Both the position numbers and the translations under genes were made by a program. Under the pieces are notes generated by a model. It saw nothing but the letters and a program-made list of their open reading frames with translations, was not told where the DNA came from and ran no database searches. A stretch of DNA of 56,675 nt, taken from positions 141,209 to 197,883 of the forward strand of contig HF991822.1 in NCBI GenBank assembly GCA_000431535.1, in the 5' to 3' direction. How positions within the stretch are numbered: position 1 is the first letter of the stretch; each line of letters opens with the position of its first letter. Of this stretch, positions 8,009 to 15,509 are shown one piece after another. This DNA comes from Clostridium sp. CAG:678. GTDB taxonomy: Bacteria > Bacillota > Clostridia > Oscillospirales > Acutalibacteraceae.

Positions 8009-8054
8009 ATTTTTATACTTTTATAAAATAATTTATGGGTAAGGAGTAAAGCGT

Positions 8055-8393
8055 ATGCCTTTTGTAAATGTAAACACAAACACAAAGATCACAAAAGCAC
8101 AGGAAATTGCCGTAAAGTCTGAAATGGGAAAGGCGATTGAAAACCTCGGCAAAACGGAAAACTGGCTTATGGTAGGATTTAACCCGGAAATGCCTTTGTA
8201 TTTTCAGGGCAGCGATGCGCCTGCCGCTTTTGTGGATATATCCGTTTTCGGCAAATCAAGCGACGCACAGTGCGAGCAGATGACCGCCGCTGTTTGCGAT
8301 ATTGTGGAAAAGGAACTCGGCATTTCCGCGTCAAGAACCTATGTTAAGTATTCCGGCACTGCCCAGTGGGGCTGGAACCGCTCCAATTTTTAA
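8055..8393 (+). CDS. MIF/tautomerase-superfamily protein
   Basis: A 112-residue homologue of macrophage migration inhibitory factor. After removal of Met the N terminus is proline (MPFVNVNTN), the catalytic base of the superfamily. WLMVGFNPEMPLYFQGS, AAFVDISVFGK and the C-terminal WGWNRSNF match the MIF pattern (animal MIF ends in a similar WNNSTF-type motif). The fold is a trimeric beta-alpha-beta tautomerase. The bacterial substrate is unknown; no signal peptide is present, so a host-directed role would need another release route. RBS AAGGAG precedes the start. The stop overlaps the possible upstream start of the sirtuin gene. Confidence 0.85.
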   Translation: MPFVNVNTNTKITKAQEIAVKSEMGKAIENLGKTENWLMVGFNPEMPLYFQGSDAPAAFVDISVFGKSSDAQCEQMTAAVCDIVEKELGISASRTYVKYSGTAQWGWNRSNF

Positions 8394-8404
8394 TGGTGGC
8401 AGTC

Positions 8405-9121
8405 ATGACGCTTCAGGAAATAATTGACCAAAGCAATCGTATCGTTTTCTTTGGAGGCGCCGGGGTTTCTACGGAAAGCGGTATTCCGGATTTTCGCTCT
8501 GTAGACGGACTGTATCATCAAAAATATGACTATCCGCCGGAGGAGATCTTATCCCATACTTTTTTTGAGAAACATACGGCTTATTTTTATAAATTTTACC
8601 GTGATAAAATGCTTTGTCTGAATGCTGAACCAAATGCGGCGCACCGCAAACTGGCACAGCTTGAAAAAGCAGGAAAACTTTTGGCTGTTGTTACCCAAAA
8701 TATAGACGGACTGCATCAAAAGGCCGGCAGTAAAAATGTTTTTGAGCTTCACGGCACTACGCTGCAGAATCACTGCACTTCCTGCGGAAAATTCTTTACT
8801 GCGGAATATATAAAAGATTCCGCGGATATTGCACGCTGTGACAGCTGCGGAGGCGTCATAAAACCGGATGTGGTCCTTTATGAGGAAAGCCTGGATACGG
8901 ATACAATCAACGGCGCGGTTGCCGCTATCTCTTCAGCAGACTGCCTGATCGTAGCCGGCACAAGTCTTGTGGTTTATCCGGCCGCCGGGTTCATTCGGTA
9001 TTTTAAAGGCAAGCATTTTGTTCTGATCAATAAAACGCCGACGCCTGCCGATTCTCTGGCGGAGCTTGTTATACATGATAGTGTCGGCAAAGTGCTTTCC
9101 CAGATCCGGGTTAAGGAGTGA
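8405..9121 (+). CDS. Sir2-family NAD-dependent protein deacylase
   Basis: About 238 residues. FFGGAGVSTESGIPDFRS is the NAD-binding GAG loop, QNIDGLHQKAG carries the conserved QNID, and FELHGT contains the catalytic histidine. The structural zinc is held by CTSC and CDSC. The enzyme removes acyl groups from lysine using NAD. VAGTSLVVYPAAGFI is the typical C-terminal NAD segment. The ATG at 8405 is preferred because the conserved domain begins a few residues later; an in-frame ATG at 8393, overlapping the MIF-like stop, is the alternative. Either way the two genes are translationally linked. Confidence 0.92.
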   Translation: MTLQEIIDQSNRIVFFGGAGVSTESGIPDFRSVDGLYHQKYDYPPEEILSHTFFEKHTAYFYKFYRDKMLCLNAEPNAAHRKLAQLEKAGKLLAVVTQNIDGLHQKAGSKNVFELHGTTLQNHCTSCGKFFTAEYIKDSADIARCDSCGGVIKPDVVLYEESLDTDTINGAVAAISSADCLIVAGTSLVVYPAAGFIRYFKGKHFVLINKTPTPADSLAELVIHDSVGKVLSQIRVKE

Positions 9122-9125
9122 ACTT

Positions 9126-10016
9126 ATGAAAAAATTTTTATCCTTTTTTTGCGTGGCTGCTGTGATTTGCTGTATCTTCTCCGGCTGTTCCACACAATCT
9201 GCAAAAGACGCCGGATTTTCCCTTGCATATACATATGACTCTCATTATTCTAATATAGACGAAGGGGTTATACAGGTTTATGATGATCTTTGCGCGGCTG
9301 TTTCGCAGGGGGAGACTTCCATTTCCGTAAATAATGAATCCTACAGTGATGCAAGCAGACTGTTTTATATCTGCTTTCCGCTTTCCTCACTTGTCAGCGA
9401 TATCAATCTGAATTCAGACGGCAGTTTGCGGATCACGTATAAAGAAACACAGTCTCAGCATAAAGAACTGGTTGAGCAGTTTACGGATAAAGTGTATGCG
9501 ATATTATCTGATTGCGGCTATCCGGATATAAAAGGTAACGCGCTTTTGCTGAATCTTTACAGTTATGTTGCGGAAAATGTGCAGCAGGATCTGGATCATT
9601 CCACCGCCTATGACGGCATTATTAGCGGCGCCGGCTCTTCTTCGGCGTATGAGGCAATGTTTCGCTATCTTGTTCAGCAAGCGGGTTTTTCCGCGTCAAG
9701 GGTATATGGTGTTTCCTATGACGGAACCCATTTTCTGACCGAAGTGGATGTGGATGGGGAACTCTATTATTTCGATCCGTGTGCTGAAAATACGTATTCC
9801 GCCGGAAAAGGGCTTTCGTATTTTGGTCTGGGGTATATCGGTCTGCAGCAAATGGGTCTTGGCAGCGAAGTGTATTATTCGGATGACGCGTCGATTCCGT
9901 TTCAGCAGGATTCCGGCAGATTTGACGACCTGTTTCAGACGGTTTCCTATCAGTATGAAAACGGAACTTTGACAGCTGCGAAAAAAAGCGGCAGTATTGT
10001 GGAAATTGCACTATAA
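9126..10016 (+). CDS. Lipoprotein with a transglutaminase-like fold lacking the catalytic Cys
   Basis: A 296-residue protein. MKKFLSFFCVAAVICC followed by IFSGCST is a lipoprotein signal with lipobox FSGC (Cys ~19). The region from about residue 138 follows the transglutaminase-like/cysteine-peptidase pattern: GAGSSSAYEAMFRYLVQQAG, GVSYDGTHFLTEVDVDG (His) and LYYFDPCAEN (Asp). Where an active enzyme has Cys (GxCxxYA) this protein has Ser, so it is probably a binding or scaffold protein. The ATG at 9126 is chosen for AAGGAG 7 bases upstream and for the signal peptide. It lies 4 bases after the sirtuin stop. Confidence 0.7.
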   Translation: MKKFLSFFCVAAVICCIFSGCSTQSAKDAGFSLAYTYDSHYSNIDEGVIQVYDDLCAAVSQGETSISVNNESYSDASRLFYICFPLSSLVSDINLNSDGSLRITYKETQSQHKELVEQFTDKVYAILSDCGYPDIKGNALLLNLYSYVAENVQQDLDHSTAYDGIISGAGSSSAYEAMFRYLVQQAGFSASRVYGVSYDGTHFLTEVDVDGELYYFDPCAENTYSAGKGLSYFGLGYIGLQQMGLGSEVYYSDDASIPFQQDSGRFDDLFQTVSYQYENGTLTAAKKSGSIVEIAL

Positions 10017-10107
10017 AACGCTTTACAATATGCCGATGAACACTTGTTCATTGTTTAAAATGCACAAAATTAAATGTAAATAATTTATTAACAAACATTG
10101 TTTCACG

Positions 10108-10135
10108 TTGACATTTAGATCGTCTTGAATATAAT
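10108..10135 (+). promoter_or_regulatory. Near-consensus promoter of a short transcript
   Basis: TTGACA (10108-10113), 16-bp spacer, TATAAT (10130-10135). Immediately upstream lies the near-palindrome AAACATTGTTTCA (10093-10105), which recurs at 49820-49832. The predicted transcript ends at the terminator 10285-10314, about 170 bases. Confidence 0.85.
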
Positions 10136-10182
10136 GTAGTTGCAATGCGAAAAGGCATTGTAAATACTGTATTTGGAGGCGA

Positions 10183-10257
10183 ATGAATATGTTCAAACTT
10201 CTCATGAAGTGTGCCCGCATTCTCGCTGCCGGTGAAATGGCTTATTTCGAAAAATAA
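10183..10257 (+). CDS. 24-residue peptide on its own transcript
   Basis: A small ORF placed between a near-consensus promoter and a strong terminator. It is preceded by GGAGG (10175-10179) with good spacing to ATG 10183; a second in-frame ATG at 10189 is less well spaced. The peptide begins MNMFKLLMKCARILAAG and ends MAYFEK: an amphipathic, basic N-terminal helix, one Cys and an acidic-aromatic end. I do not recognise it. It could be a secreted or signalling peptide, a membrane-active toxin-like peptide or a small accessory protein; alternatively the transcript acts as an sRNA. The next gene, a GPH transporter, is separated by the terminator. Confidence 0.6.
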   Translation: MNMFKLLMKCARILAAGEMAYFEK

Positions 10258-10284
10258 GTTGCCGGCTCCAATTTGTAGACTACG

Positions 10285-10314
10285 CCCTGAAGCAAAAGCT
10301 TCAGGGTTTTTTGT
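10285..10314 (+). terminator. Terminator of the short transcript
   Basis: A 9-bp perfect stem, CCCTGAAGC (10285-10293)/GCTTCAGGG (10298-10306), with an AAAA loop and a run of six T. Confidence 0.92.
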
Positions 10315-10392
10315 TTATTTCAGTTAATTAAAATGTATTCTTTTTGTTTGGTTGACTCGTAGCGGCGAAATACTTTACATTTTTATGATTTT

Positions 10393-10434
10393 AAGCAAAA
10401 TCTTGTTGCTTATTTTTATGAAATATGTTAAAGT
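10393..10434 (+). promoter_or_regulatory. Possible promoter and inverted repeat upstream of the GPH transporter
   Basis: TTGCTT (10406-10411), 17-bp spacer, TAAAGT (10429-10434) is a weak promoter candidate. AAGCAA (10393-10398) and TTGCTT (10406-10411) form a 6-bp inverted repeat overlapping its -35 box, a possible operator. A further GCGGC/GCCGC hairpin follows near 10449. All of this is inference from sequence shape. Confidence 0.35.
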
Positions 10435-10485
10435 TGTATATAGTGTGCGGCTAAATCGCCGCAGATTTTTAAGAGGGGTGATTAA

Positions 10486-13116
10486 ATGGCAGGAACAAAT
10501 GCCGGAATTAAAGAAAAAGTCGGAGGTCTTATAAATAACGTCCGATATTACTGGAATGAACCGCCCAAGGGCAGGTATATGACTTTTAAAGAGATTGTGT
10601 CCTATGCCGGCGGTGGTATCGGCTGCTACTTCATCATTTTGTTTGGTACGCAGCTTTCTGTTTCAACCACAAATATGATCGTTGGAGGCGCTATCGGTAT
10701 AGGACCCACCGATATGTATATACTCTACATCATTTCCACACTTGCAGGCATACCGCTTACCGGCATCCGTGCAAATATGGTAGATAACACGCGAGGGCGC
10801 GGAGGCAAATACAGGCCGTACCTGATATCCATAGGCATTCCTACCATCATTTGCGCGCTTGCCTATGTGTATTTCCCGTACAGCAGCCTTGAAACACTGG
10901 TCACAGGTCAGCTCTTTGGCCGCGACGCGTATTATGTTGCAAAATGTGCGGTTGTTTTGGTGTTTAACCTGCTGCTGAGTTTCTTTTACTCTTTCTTTAA
11001 TGACGCTTATACGAACCTTATCCACGTTCTTTCTCCGAATACGCAGGAAAGAACGGATGTTCTGGCTATTAAATCCGTTGTTTATTCACTTGCTCCGTCC
11101 ATTTCAAATATCGTTTTGCCGATCATTGCACAGGTATTTGCGAATGATGATCTTTATGATATCAATGTTTACAGGATCGCATACCCGATCTTCGCGGCAG
11201 TCGGCGCGATTGGTACCGTGATCGTTTATGCAAACACTCAGGAAAAGATCGTTCAGGCAAAAACGCATACCATCCAGATCGGATTCTGGGATGCTTTAAA
11301 GGAAGTTGCCAAAAATAAATATTTCTGGATCATATCCCTTGCCGGATGGCTCGGATTCCTTGAAGGCGCATACGGCAATATTCTTACATGGTCTTATACA
11401 TACGGCCACACTGCAAGCGGTTCTGAGTTTGCGTTGATTCAGACTCTGACCGGCAATGCTTCGCTTTGGGGCATGTTGCTCGCCCCGCTTTGCATCAGAA
11501 AATGGGGCAAGAAAAAAGTTTTGATCGGTATCAATATACTGAATGTTTTGTTTATTCTTGCCATGGGACTGAATATGGACAGCATTTGGTGGCTGTTTAT
11601 CTGTGTTTACTTTAACTGGCTTGTAGGCGCGTTTGAGCAGATCACCACACCTGCGATTCAGGCAGATATTCGCGATTATCAGCAATACAGATCCGGTGAA
11701 CGTATAGATGGCATGTTTGCCGCTGTTACCACGATCGGGGGTATTATCACCCTGTTTACTTCCGGCGTTCTTCCGGCGGTTCAGGAAATGTACGGAATTA
11801 AGGACGGAAACGGTTACGAAAGTCCTTATGATATCTTGGATGTTACCACGGGTCAGCCCGGGCTGCTTCATCGTATGATGCTTGCTTTGATTATCATGGC
11901 TGCCGTAGGCGCATTCCTGAATATGGTACCGTATCTGTTCTATGATTTCACGGAGAAAAAGCAAAAATCCGTTATTCGCGTTCTTCAGGTACGTTCTCTT
12001 TTTGAGGATTACGGAAATAACGCTCTTGATAATCATCAGATCGTTGAAGCGATCGATATGGTGGAAGAGGCAAGAAAAATGGCGGTTGCCGAACCGAAAA
12101 CGGTCAGCAAAGATATCTATCGCCAAGTGAAAGAAGTATATCGCGCAAGGCTGAAGAGCGATACCTATAATAACGCGCTGAAAGAGATCAAAGAAAAGTA
12201 TTTCCGCGATCTTCAAAATGCGACCGGTGACGCGCAGCGTAAAATGCTGAAAAAAGACTATAAGGCAAAGATCAGCGAATACAAAACTGCAGCAAAAAAA
12301 GAATATAAAGAGGCATACAAAGCCGCCAAGAAAGAATATAGAGACGCTCTGGACTTCAACGAAGAGATCGATATTTCCAAGTTTGTATGTAAAGAACTGG
12401 ATAAATTTGATTCCGATCTTTTTAAGCATGAGATCGAAGTTTATCAAAATATATACGATGCCGGAATCGAAGGTATCGTAGACGTTTCTTTTGCAGATCT
12501 TAAGTCGGATCTTGCAAAGGCAAAGGCACTTCCAAAGAATACGGAAGAAGAAAAAGAATTCCGCAAATTTGAAGTGGAACTTGCTAAAAAGAAGATCTCG
12601 GCGAAAAAGGCGTTTGAAAAATATTATGGTTCCATCAATGATTTCGTTGAGCCTGATATGGCGGATCTGACTGCTATTTTTGATGAGGAAGACGCTATTG
12701 AAAAGAAGATCTTTGATCTTGTTCAGCAGAAGTCTGACGCGAAAAAAGCGGACAATAAAGAGGAGTTGATCCGCATTAAGGCAGAGATCAAGGATCTGAA
12801 TGCGCAGCTTAAGGAAATCCGTAAAAAAGAAAAGAGCAAAATGGATGAATTTGCGCAGTTCAACCGCGCCGCAAAGCCGTATATTGACGCAAGAAAACTT
12901 CTTCTTCAGAAAGAAAATTACAGCCACTTTGAAGAAATTGCCGATCTTTATGAGGAGGCAAAGATCAATGCGGATGCCGAAGATCGTGAAAAGGAAGAAC
13001 TTGCTGCGCTTAAGAGAAAAGAGCAGGAGGCGGAACTTGAGGCAAGAAAGGCTGAAAAGGCACGTAAAAAAGCTCTTAAGTCAGAGAAAAAATCAAACAA
13101 GAAAAACGATAAATAA
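10486..13116 (+). CDS. GPH-family sugar:cation symporter with a ~385-residue charged cytoplasmic tail
   Basis: An 876-residue protein. Residues ~25-490 are an MFS transporter of the glycoside-pentoside-hexuronide family: YAGGGIGCYFIILF, the loop MVDNTRGRGGKYRPYL between helices 2 and 3, and DIRDYQQYRSGERIDGM near helix 10. It should import a glycoside or sugar with a cation. Family members usually end near 450-500 residues. Here residues ~490-876 are Lys/Glu-rich and predicted helical or coiled coil, with runs such as AAKKEYKEAYKAAKKEYRDA. The frame is continuous, and the tail ends before a clean terminator, so it is not an artefact. The tail's role is unknown. RBS AGAGGGGTG precedes the ATG. 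Confidence 0.85.
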   Translation: MAGTNAGIKEKVGGLINNVRYYWNEPPKGRYMTFKEIVSYAGGGIGCYFIILFGTQLSVSTTNMIVGGAIGIGPTDMYILYIISTLAGIPLTGIRANMVDNTRGRGGKYRPYLISIGIPTIICALAYVYFPYSSLETLVTGQLFGRDAYYVAKCAVVLVFNLLLSFFYSFFNDAYTNLIHVLSPNTQERTDVLAIKSVVYSLAPSISNIVLPIIAQVFANDDLYDINVYRIAYPIFAAVGAIGTVIVYANTQEKIVQAKTHTIQIGFWDALKEVAKNKYFWIISLAGWLGFLEGAYGNILTWSYTYGHTASGSEFALIQTLTGNASLWGMLLAPLCIRKWGKKKVLIGINILNVLFILAMGLNMDSIWWLFICVYFNWLVGAFEQITTPAIQADIRDYQQYRSGERIDGMFAAVTTIGGIITLFTSGVLPAVQEMYGIKDGNGYESPYDILDVTTGQPGLLHRMMLALIIMAAVGAFLNMVPYLFYDFTEKKQKSVIRVLQVRSLFEDYGNNALDNHQIVEAIDMVEEARKMAVAEPKTVSKDIYRQVKEVYRARLKSDTYNNALKEIKEKYFRDLQNATGDAQRKMLKKDYKAKISEYKTAAKKEYKEAYKAAKKEYRDALDFNEEIDISKFVCKELDKFDSDLFKHEIEVYQNIYDAGIEGIVDVSFADLKSDLAKAKALPKNTEEEKEFRKFEVELAKKKISAKKAFEKYYGSINDFVEPDMADLTAIFDEEDAIEKKIFDLVQQKSDAKKADNKEELIRIKAEIKDLNAQLKEIRKKEKSKMDEFAQFNRAAKPYIDARKLLLQKENYSHFEEIADLYEEAKINADAEDREKEELAALKRKEQEAELEARKAEKARKKALKSEKKSNKKNDK

Positions 13117-13126
13117 TAATTTTATA

Positions 13127-13161
13127 AAATCAGGTATGTGTTTTCATACCTGATTTTTTTT
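13127..13161 (+). terminator. Terminator of the GPH transporter gene
   Basis: A 12-bp perfect stem, AAATCAGGTATG (13127-13138)/CATACCTGATTT (13145-13156), followed by T residues, 10 bases after the stop codon. Confidence 0.92.
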
Positions 13162-13229
13162 ATCCTGCAATAAACATAAACCGCACTTCGGCATAGGATG
13201 TAGTATGACTTGAAATGGGGTTTTAACAT

Positions 13230-13442
13230 ATGTTTTACTATATCAAAATCGGCAGTATCACAAATGCGCAGCGGGCAAGATCCGCCCTGCACGCGCAATC
13301 GCTAAAAGCGCAGATCAAGCGGCTTGAAGATCCAAAACCCGGCGACGGGTGCGGTTACGTTCTTATGGTTGAGGATGCGGATAAGGCTGTATCCGTCCTA
13401 AATAGGGCAGGCATCCGTGTTTTGGGGGTTGAGAGCGTATGA
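13230..13442 (+). CDS. DUF3343 protein (putative Se/S carrier)
   Basis: A 70-residue DUF3343 protein (MFYYIKIGSITNAQRARSAL at the start; one Cys in DGCGYVLMV). DUF3343 proteins are annotated as putative selenium/sulfur carriers because they co-occur with selenium-use genes. Its stop overlaps the next start by four bases (ATGA), so it is translationally coupled to a cysteine-desulfurase-like enzyme, which fits a donor-acceptor pair. No selD, selA or selenoprotein gene was seen in the window, so selenium involvement is family knowledge and not demonstrated here. Confidence 0.75.
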   Translation: MFYYIKIGSITNAQRARSALHAQSLKAQIKRLEDPKPGDGCGYVLMVEDADKAVSVLNRAGIRVLGVESV

Positions 13443-14569
13443 TCTATTTTGATAACGGCGCAACCTCTTATCCGAAACCGAGAATGGTAATGCAAAGCGC
13501 ATTTAACGCAATCCGTAATTTCAGCTTTAATTCCGGAAGAGGAGGATATAGGCAGTCAGTTAAGGCGGCGGAAAAAATATTTTCCGTTCGTGAAAAAACA
13601 GGCGCTATGTTCGGCTTTGCGCCGCAAAATATAGTGTTCACTAAAAACTGCACCGAGGCATTAAACGCCGCAATCAAAGGCTCTGTAAAGAGAGGGGATC
13701 ATGTCATTATCTCGTCCCTTGAGCACAATGCAGTGTGGCGCGTAGTCAGCAAACTGAAAAACGATGGGATTATTGACTTGGATATTGCAGACTATAATGA
13801 GGACGATACCGTGTGCGTAAATAATTTTGTTTCTCGTGTCAAACCAAATACCAGCCTCATCGTTTGCATGTCTGCATCAAATGTTTTCGGCGTTGTTTTT
13901 CCCATTGCGAAAATCGGGGAACAGGCGAGAAAGCATAATATACGTTTTATTGTTGACGGCGCGCAGTCGGCAGGCATCATGCCGCTGCATTCTGAAACGG
14001 ATCATTTTGATATTCTGTGCGCGCCGGGGCACAAATGCCTGCTCGGGCAGATGGGAACGGGCTTTATGGCGGTTCGCGAGGGGGTTAAGCTGAATCCCTT
14101 TATGGAGGGCGGAACCGGAAGCAATTCGCTTGACGCGCAGCAGCCAGATTTTATGCCGGATCGTTTTGAATCGGGAACATTAAATAACAGCGGCATAATT
14201 TCACTTGGTGCCGGTATAGATTTTATTCACGAAAAAGGCATGCGGAATATCTATAATCATGAAATGAGAGCAGCCCGGCTTCTGTATGACGGGCTGGATC
14301 AGGATCCGAATGCAATATTATATACGCCAAGACCGCTCAACGGTAAATCTGCGCCCATTGTTTCCTTTAATTATAAAGATTATTCAAGCGAAAAAGTTGC
14401 CGCTTTTCTTGCCGGAAACGATATTGCGGTTCGTGCCGGCTACCATTGCTCGCCGCTTGCGCATGAATTTTTCGGCACGTTGGATAGAGGCACAGTCCGT
14501 CTCTGCCCGTCTCTTTTTAACACGCAAAAAGATTGTGAAGTTTTTTTAAACACTTTAAAAAAACTTTGA
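13439..14569 (+). CDS. Class V aminotransferase / cysteine desulfurase-like protein
   Basis: A 376-residue PLP enzyme of the NifS/SufS fold, resembling the cysteine desulfurase family TIGR01977. It opens with IYFDNGATSYPKP. FIVDGAQSAG carries the PLP-contacting Asp and CAPGHKCLLGQMGTGF the PLP lysine. The candidate persulfide cysteine is in VRAGYHCSPLAH near residue 341. It would release S (or Se) from cysteine (or selenocysteine). The partner upstream is the DUF3343 carrier-like protein, overlapping by 4 bases. No iron-sulfur scaffold gene is adjacent, so it is probably not the general Isc/Suf enzyme. Confidence 0.85.
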   Translation: MIYFDNGATSYPKPRMVMQSAFNAIRNFSFNSGRGGYRQSVKAAEKIFSVREKTGAMFGFAPQNIVFTKNCTEALNAAIKGSVKRGDHVIISSLEHNAVWRVVSKLKNDGIIDLDIADYNEDDTVCVNNFVSRVKPNTSLIVCMSASNVFGVVFPIAKIGEQARKHNIRFIVDGAQSAGIMPLHSETDHFDILCAPGHKCLLGQMGTGFMAVREGVKLNPFMEGGTGSNSLDAQQPDFMPDRFESGTLNNSGIISLGAGIDFIHEKGMRNIYNHEMRAARLLYDGLDQDPNAILYTPRPLNGKSAPIVSFNYKDYSSEKVAAFLAGNDIAVRAGYHCSPLAHEFFGTLDRGTVRLCPSLFNTQKDCEVFLNTLKKL

Positions 14570-14570
14570 T

Positions 14571-14605
14571 TTGCACTTTATTATTAATAAAGATTATGCT
14601 AAAAT
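14571..14605 (+). promoter_or_regulatory. Candidate promoter of cdaA-cdaR
   Basis: TTGCAC (14571-14576) with TATGCT (14595-14600, spacer 18), or an extended -10 TGCTAAAAT ending at 14605. It lies 35-45 bases before the cdaA start. Confidence 0.45.
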
Positions 14606-14639
14606 ATAAATAATTAAAAAAAGAAACGGATGTAGTCAA

Positions 14640-15509
14640 ATGCAGGAAAGTATTTCTGAATTTTTCAACAGAATATTCAGCGTTTTCTCCACGTTCAGAT
14701 TTGCTGATTTTTTAGATATTGTGCTTGTTTCGATCATGATCTATCTTTGTGTCCGCATCATTAGGGAAACAAGGGCAATGCAGCTTGTAAAGGGCATCAT
14801 GTTCGTTGCCATAATCTATCTTATTGTAAATCTTCTGGGCATGGAGGCCTCCACAAATATCTTTAGAATGATTTTCAACAATATTATTCTGATCGTGTTT
14901 GTTTTGTTTGCCCCGGAGATCAGAAAGATCTTGGAACAGGTCGGTAAAGGCACTGCAAGAAAGAATTTTAAAACGATCATTCACCCCGGCGTTGCCGTTG
15001 AATTAACAGAGATCCAGAATGCCATTGAATGCACGATCAAAGCCTGCTCCAATATGAGCGATACAAGAACGGGCGCCCTGATCGTGTTTGAAAATAACAC
15101 TCTGTTAGGCAATGTGATTGACAGCGGTACCGTCCTCAACGCAAAGGCGTCAAGGGAACTGATCGAAAATATCTTTTATCCCAAAACACCCCTGCACGAC
15201 GGCGCTATGGTCATCCGTAACGGAGAAATCATTGCCGCCGGATGTATCCTGCCGCTTACCAAAAAGCCGCTTAAATCCAAGTTTGGCACAAGGCACAGAG
15301 CCGCGGTCGGATTGTCTGAAGAAAGCGACGCAATTGTTGTGGTCGTTTCGGAAGAAACAGGTGCAATATCTGTAGCGCGCGGCGGTGTTCTCTCTAACGA
15401 TATTTCTGACGGCGAATTAAGAGATATCCTGATGAGCACATTTATTCCGAGCGGTTCATCTTCTGATGACAAGATTATAACTAAACTTGTAAGGAGGGTG
15501 AAAAAATAA
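14640..15509 (+). CDS. cdaA: Diadenylate cyclase CdaA
   Basis: A 289-residue membrane-bound diadenylate cyclase that makes c-di-AMP from two ATP. Three N-terminal membrane helices (to about residue 85) are followed by the DAC domain with the catalytic motifs LHDGAMVI (DGA) and GTRHRAAVGLSEESDA (RHR). c-di-AMP controls potassium and osmolyte balance and wall homeostasis. The gene is coupled to cdaR through a TAATG overlap, the usual Firmicutes order; glmM does not follow here. Confidence 0.96.
   Translation: MQESISEFFNRIFSVFSTFRFADFLDIVLVSIMIYLCVRIIRETRAMQLVKGIMFVAIIYLIVNLLGMEASTNIFRMIFNNIILIVFVLFAPEIRKILEQVGKGTARKNFKTIIHPGVAVELTEIQNAIECTIKACSNMSDTRTGALIVFENNTLLGNVIDSGTVLNAKASRELIENIFYPKTPLHDGAMVIRNGEIIAAGCILPLTKKPLKSKFGTRHRAAVGLSEESDAIVVVVSEETGAISVARGGVLSNDISDGELRDILMSTFIPSGSSSDDKIITKLVRRVKK

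Noticed and set aside
11296-12927. Long minus-strand open frame (543 codons) opposite the GPH transporter
   Set aside because: It mirrors the Lys/Glu-rich tail and membrane part of the real gene, has no ribosome site or family motif, and its composition is that of a reverse shadow.
13230-14569. In-frame UGA (selenocysteine) in the DUF3343/desulfurase pair
   Set aside because: Both frames are complete without internal UGA; Cys codons are used at the candidate active positions.
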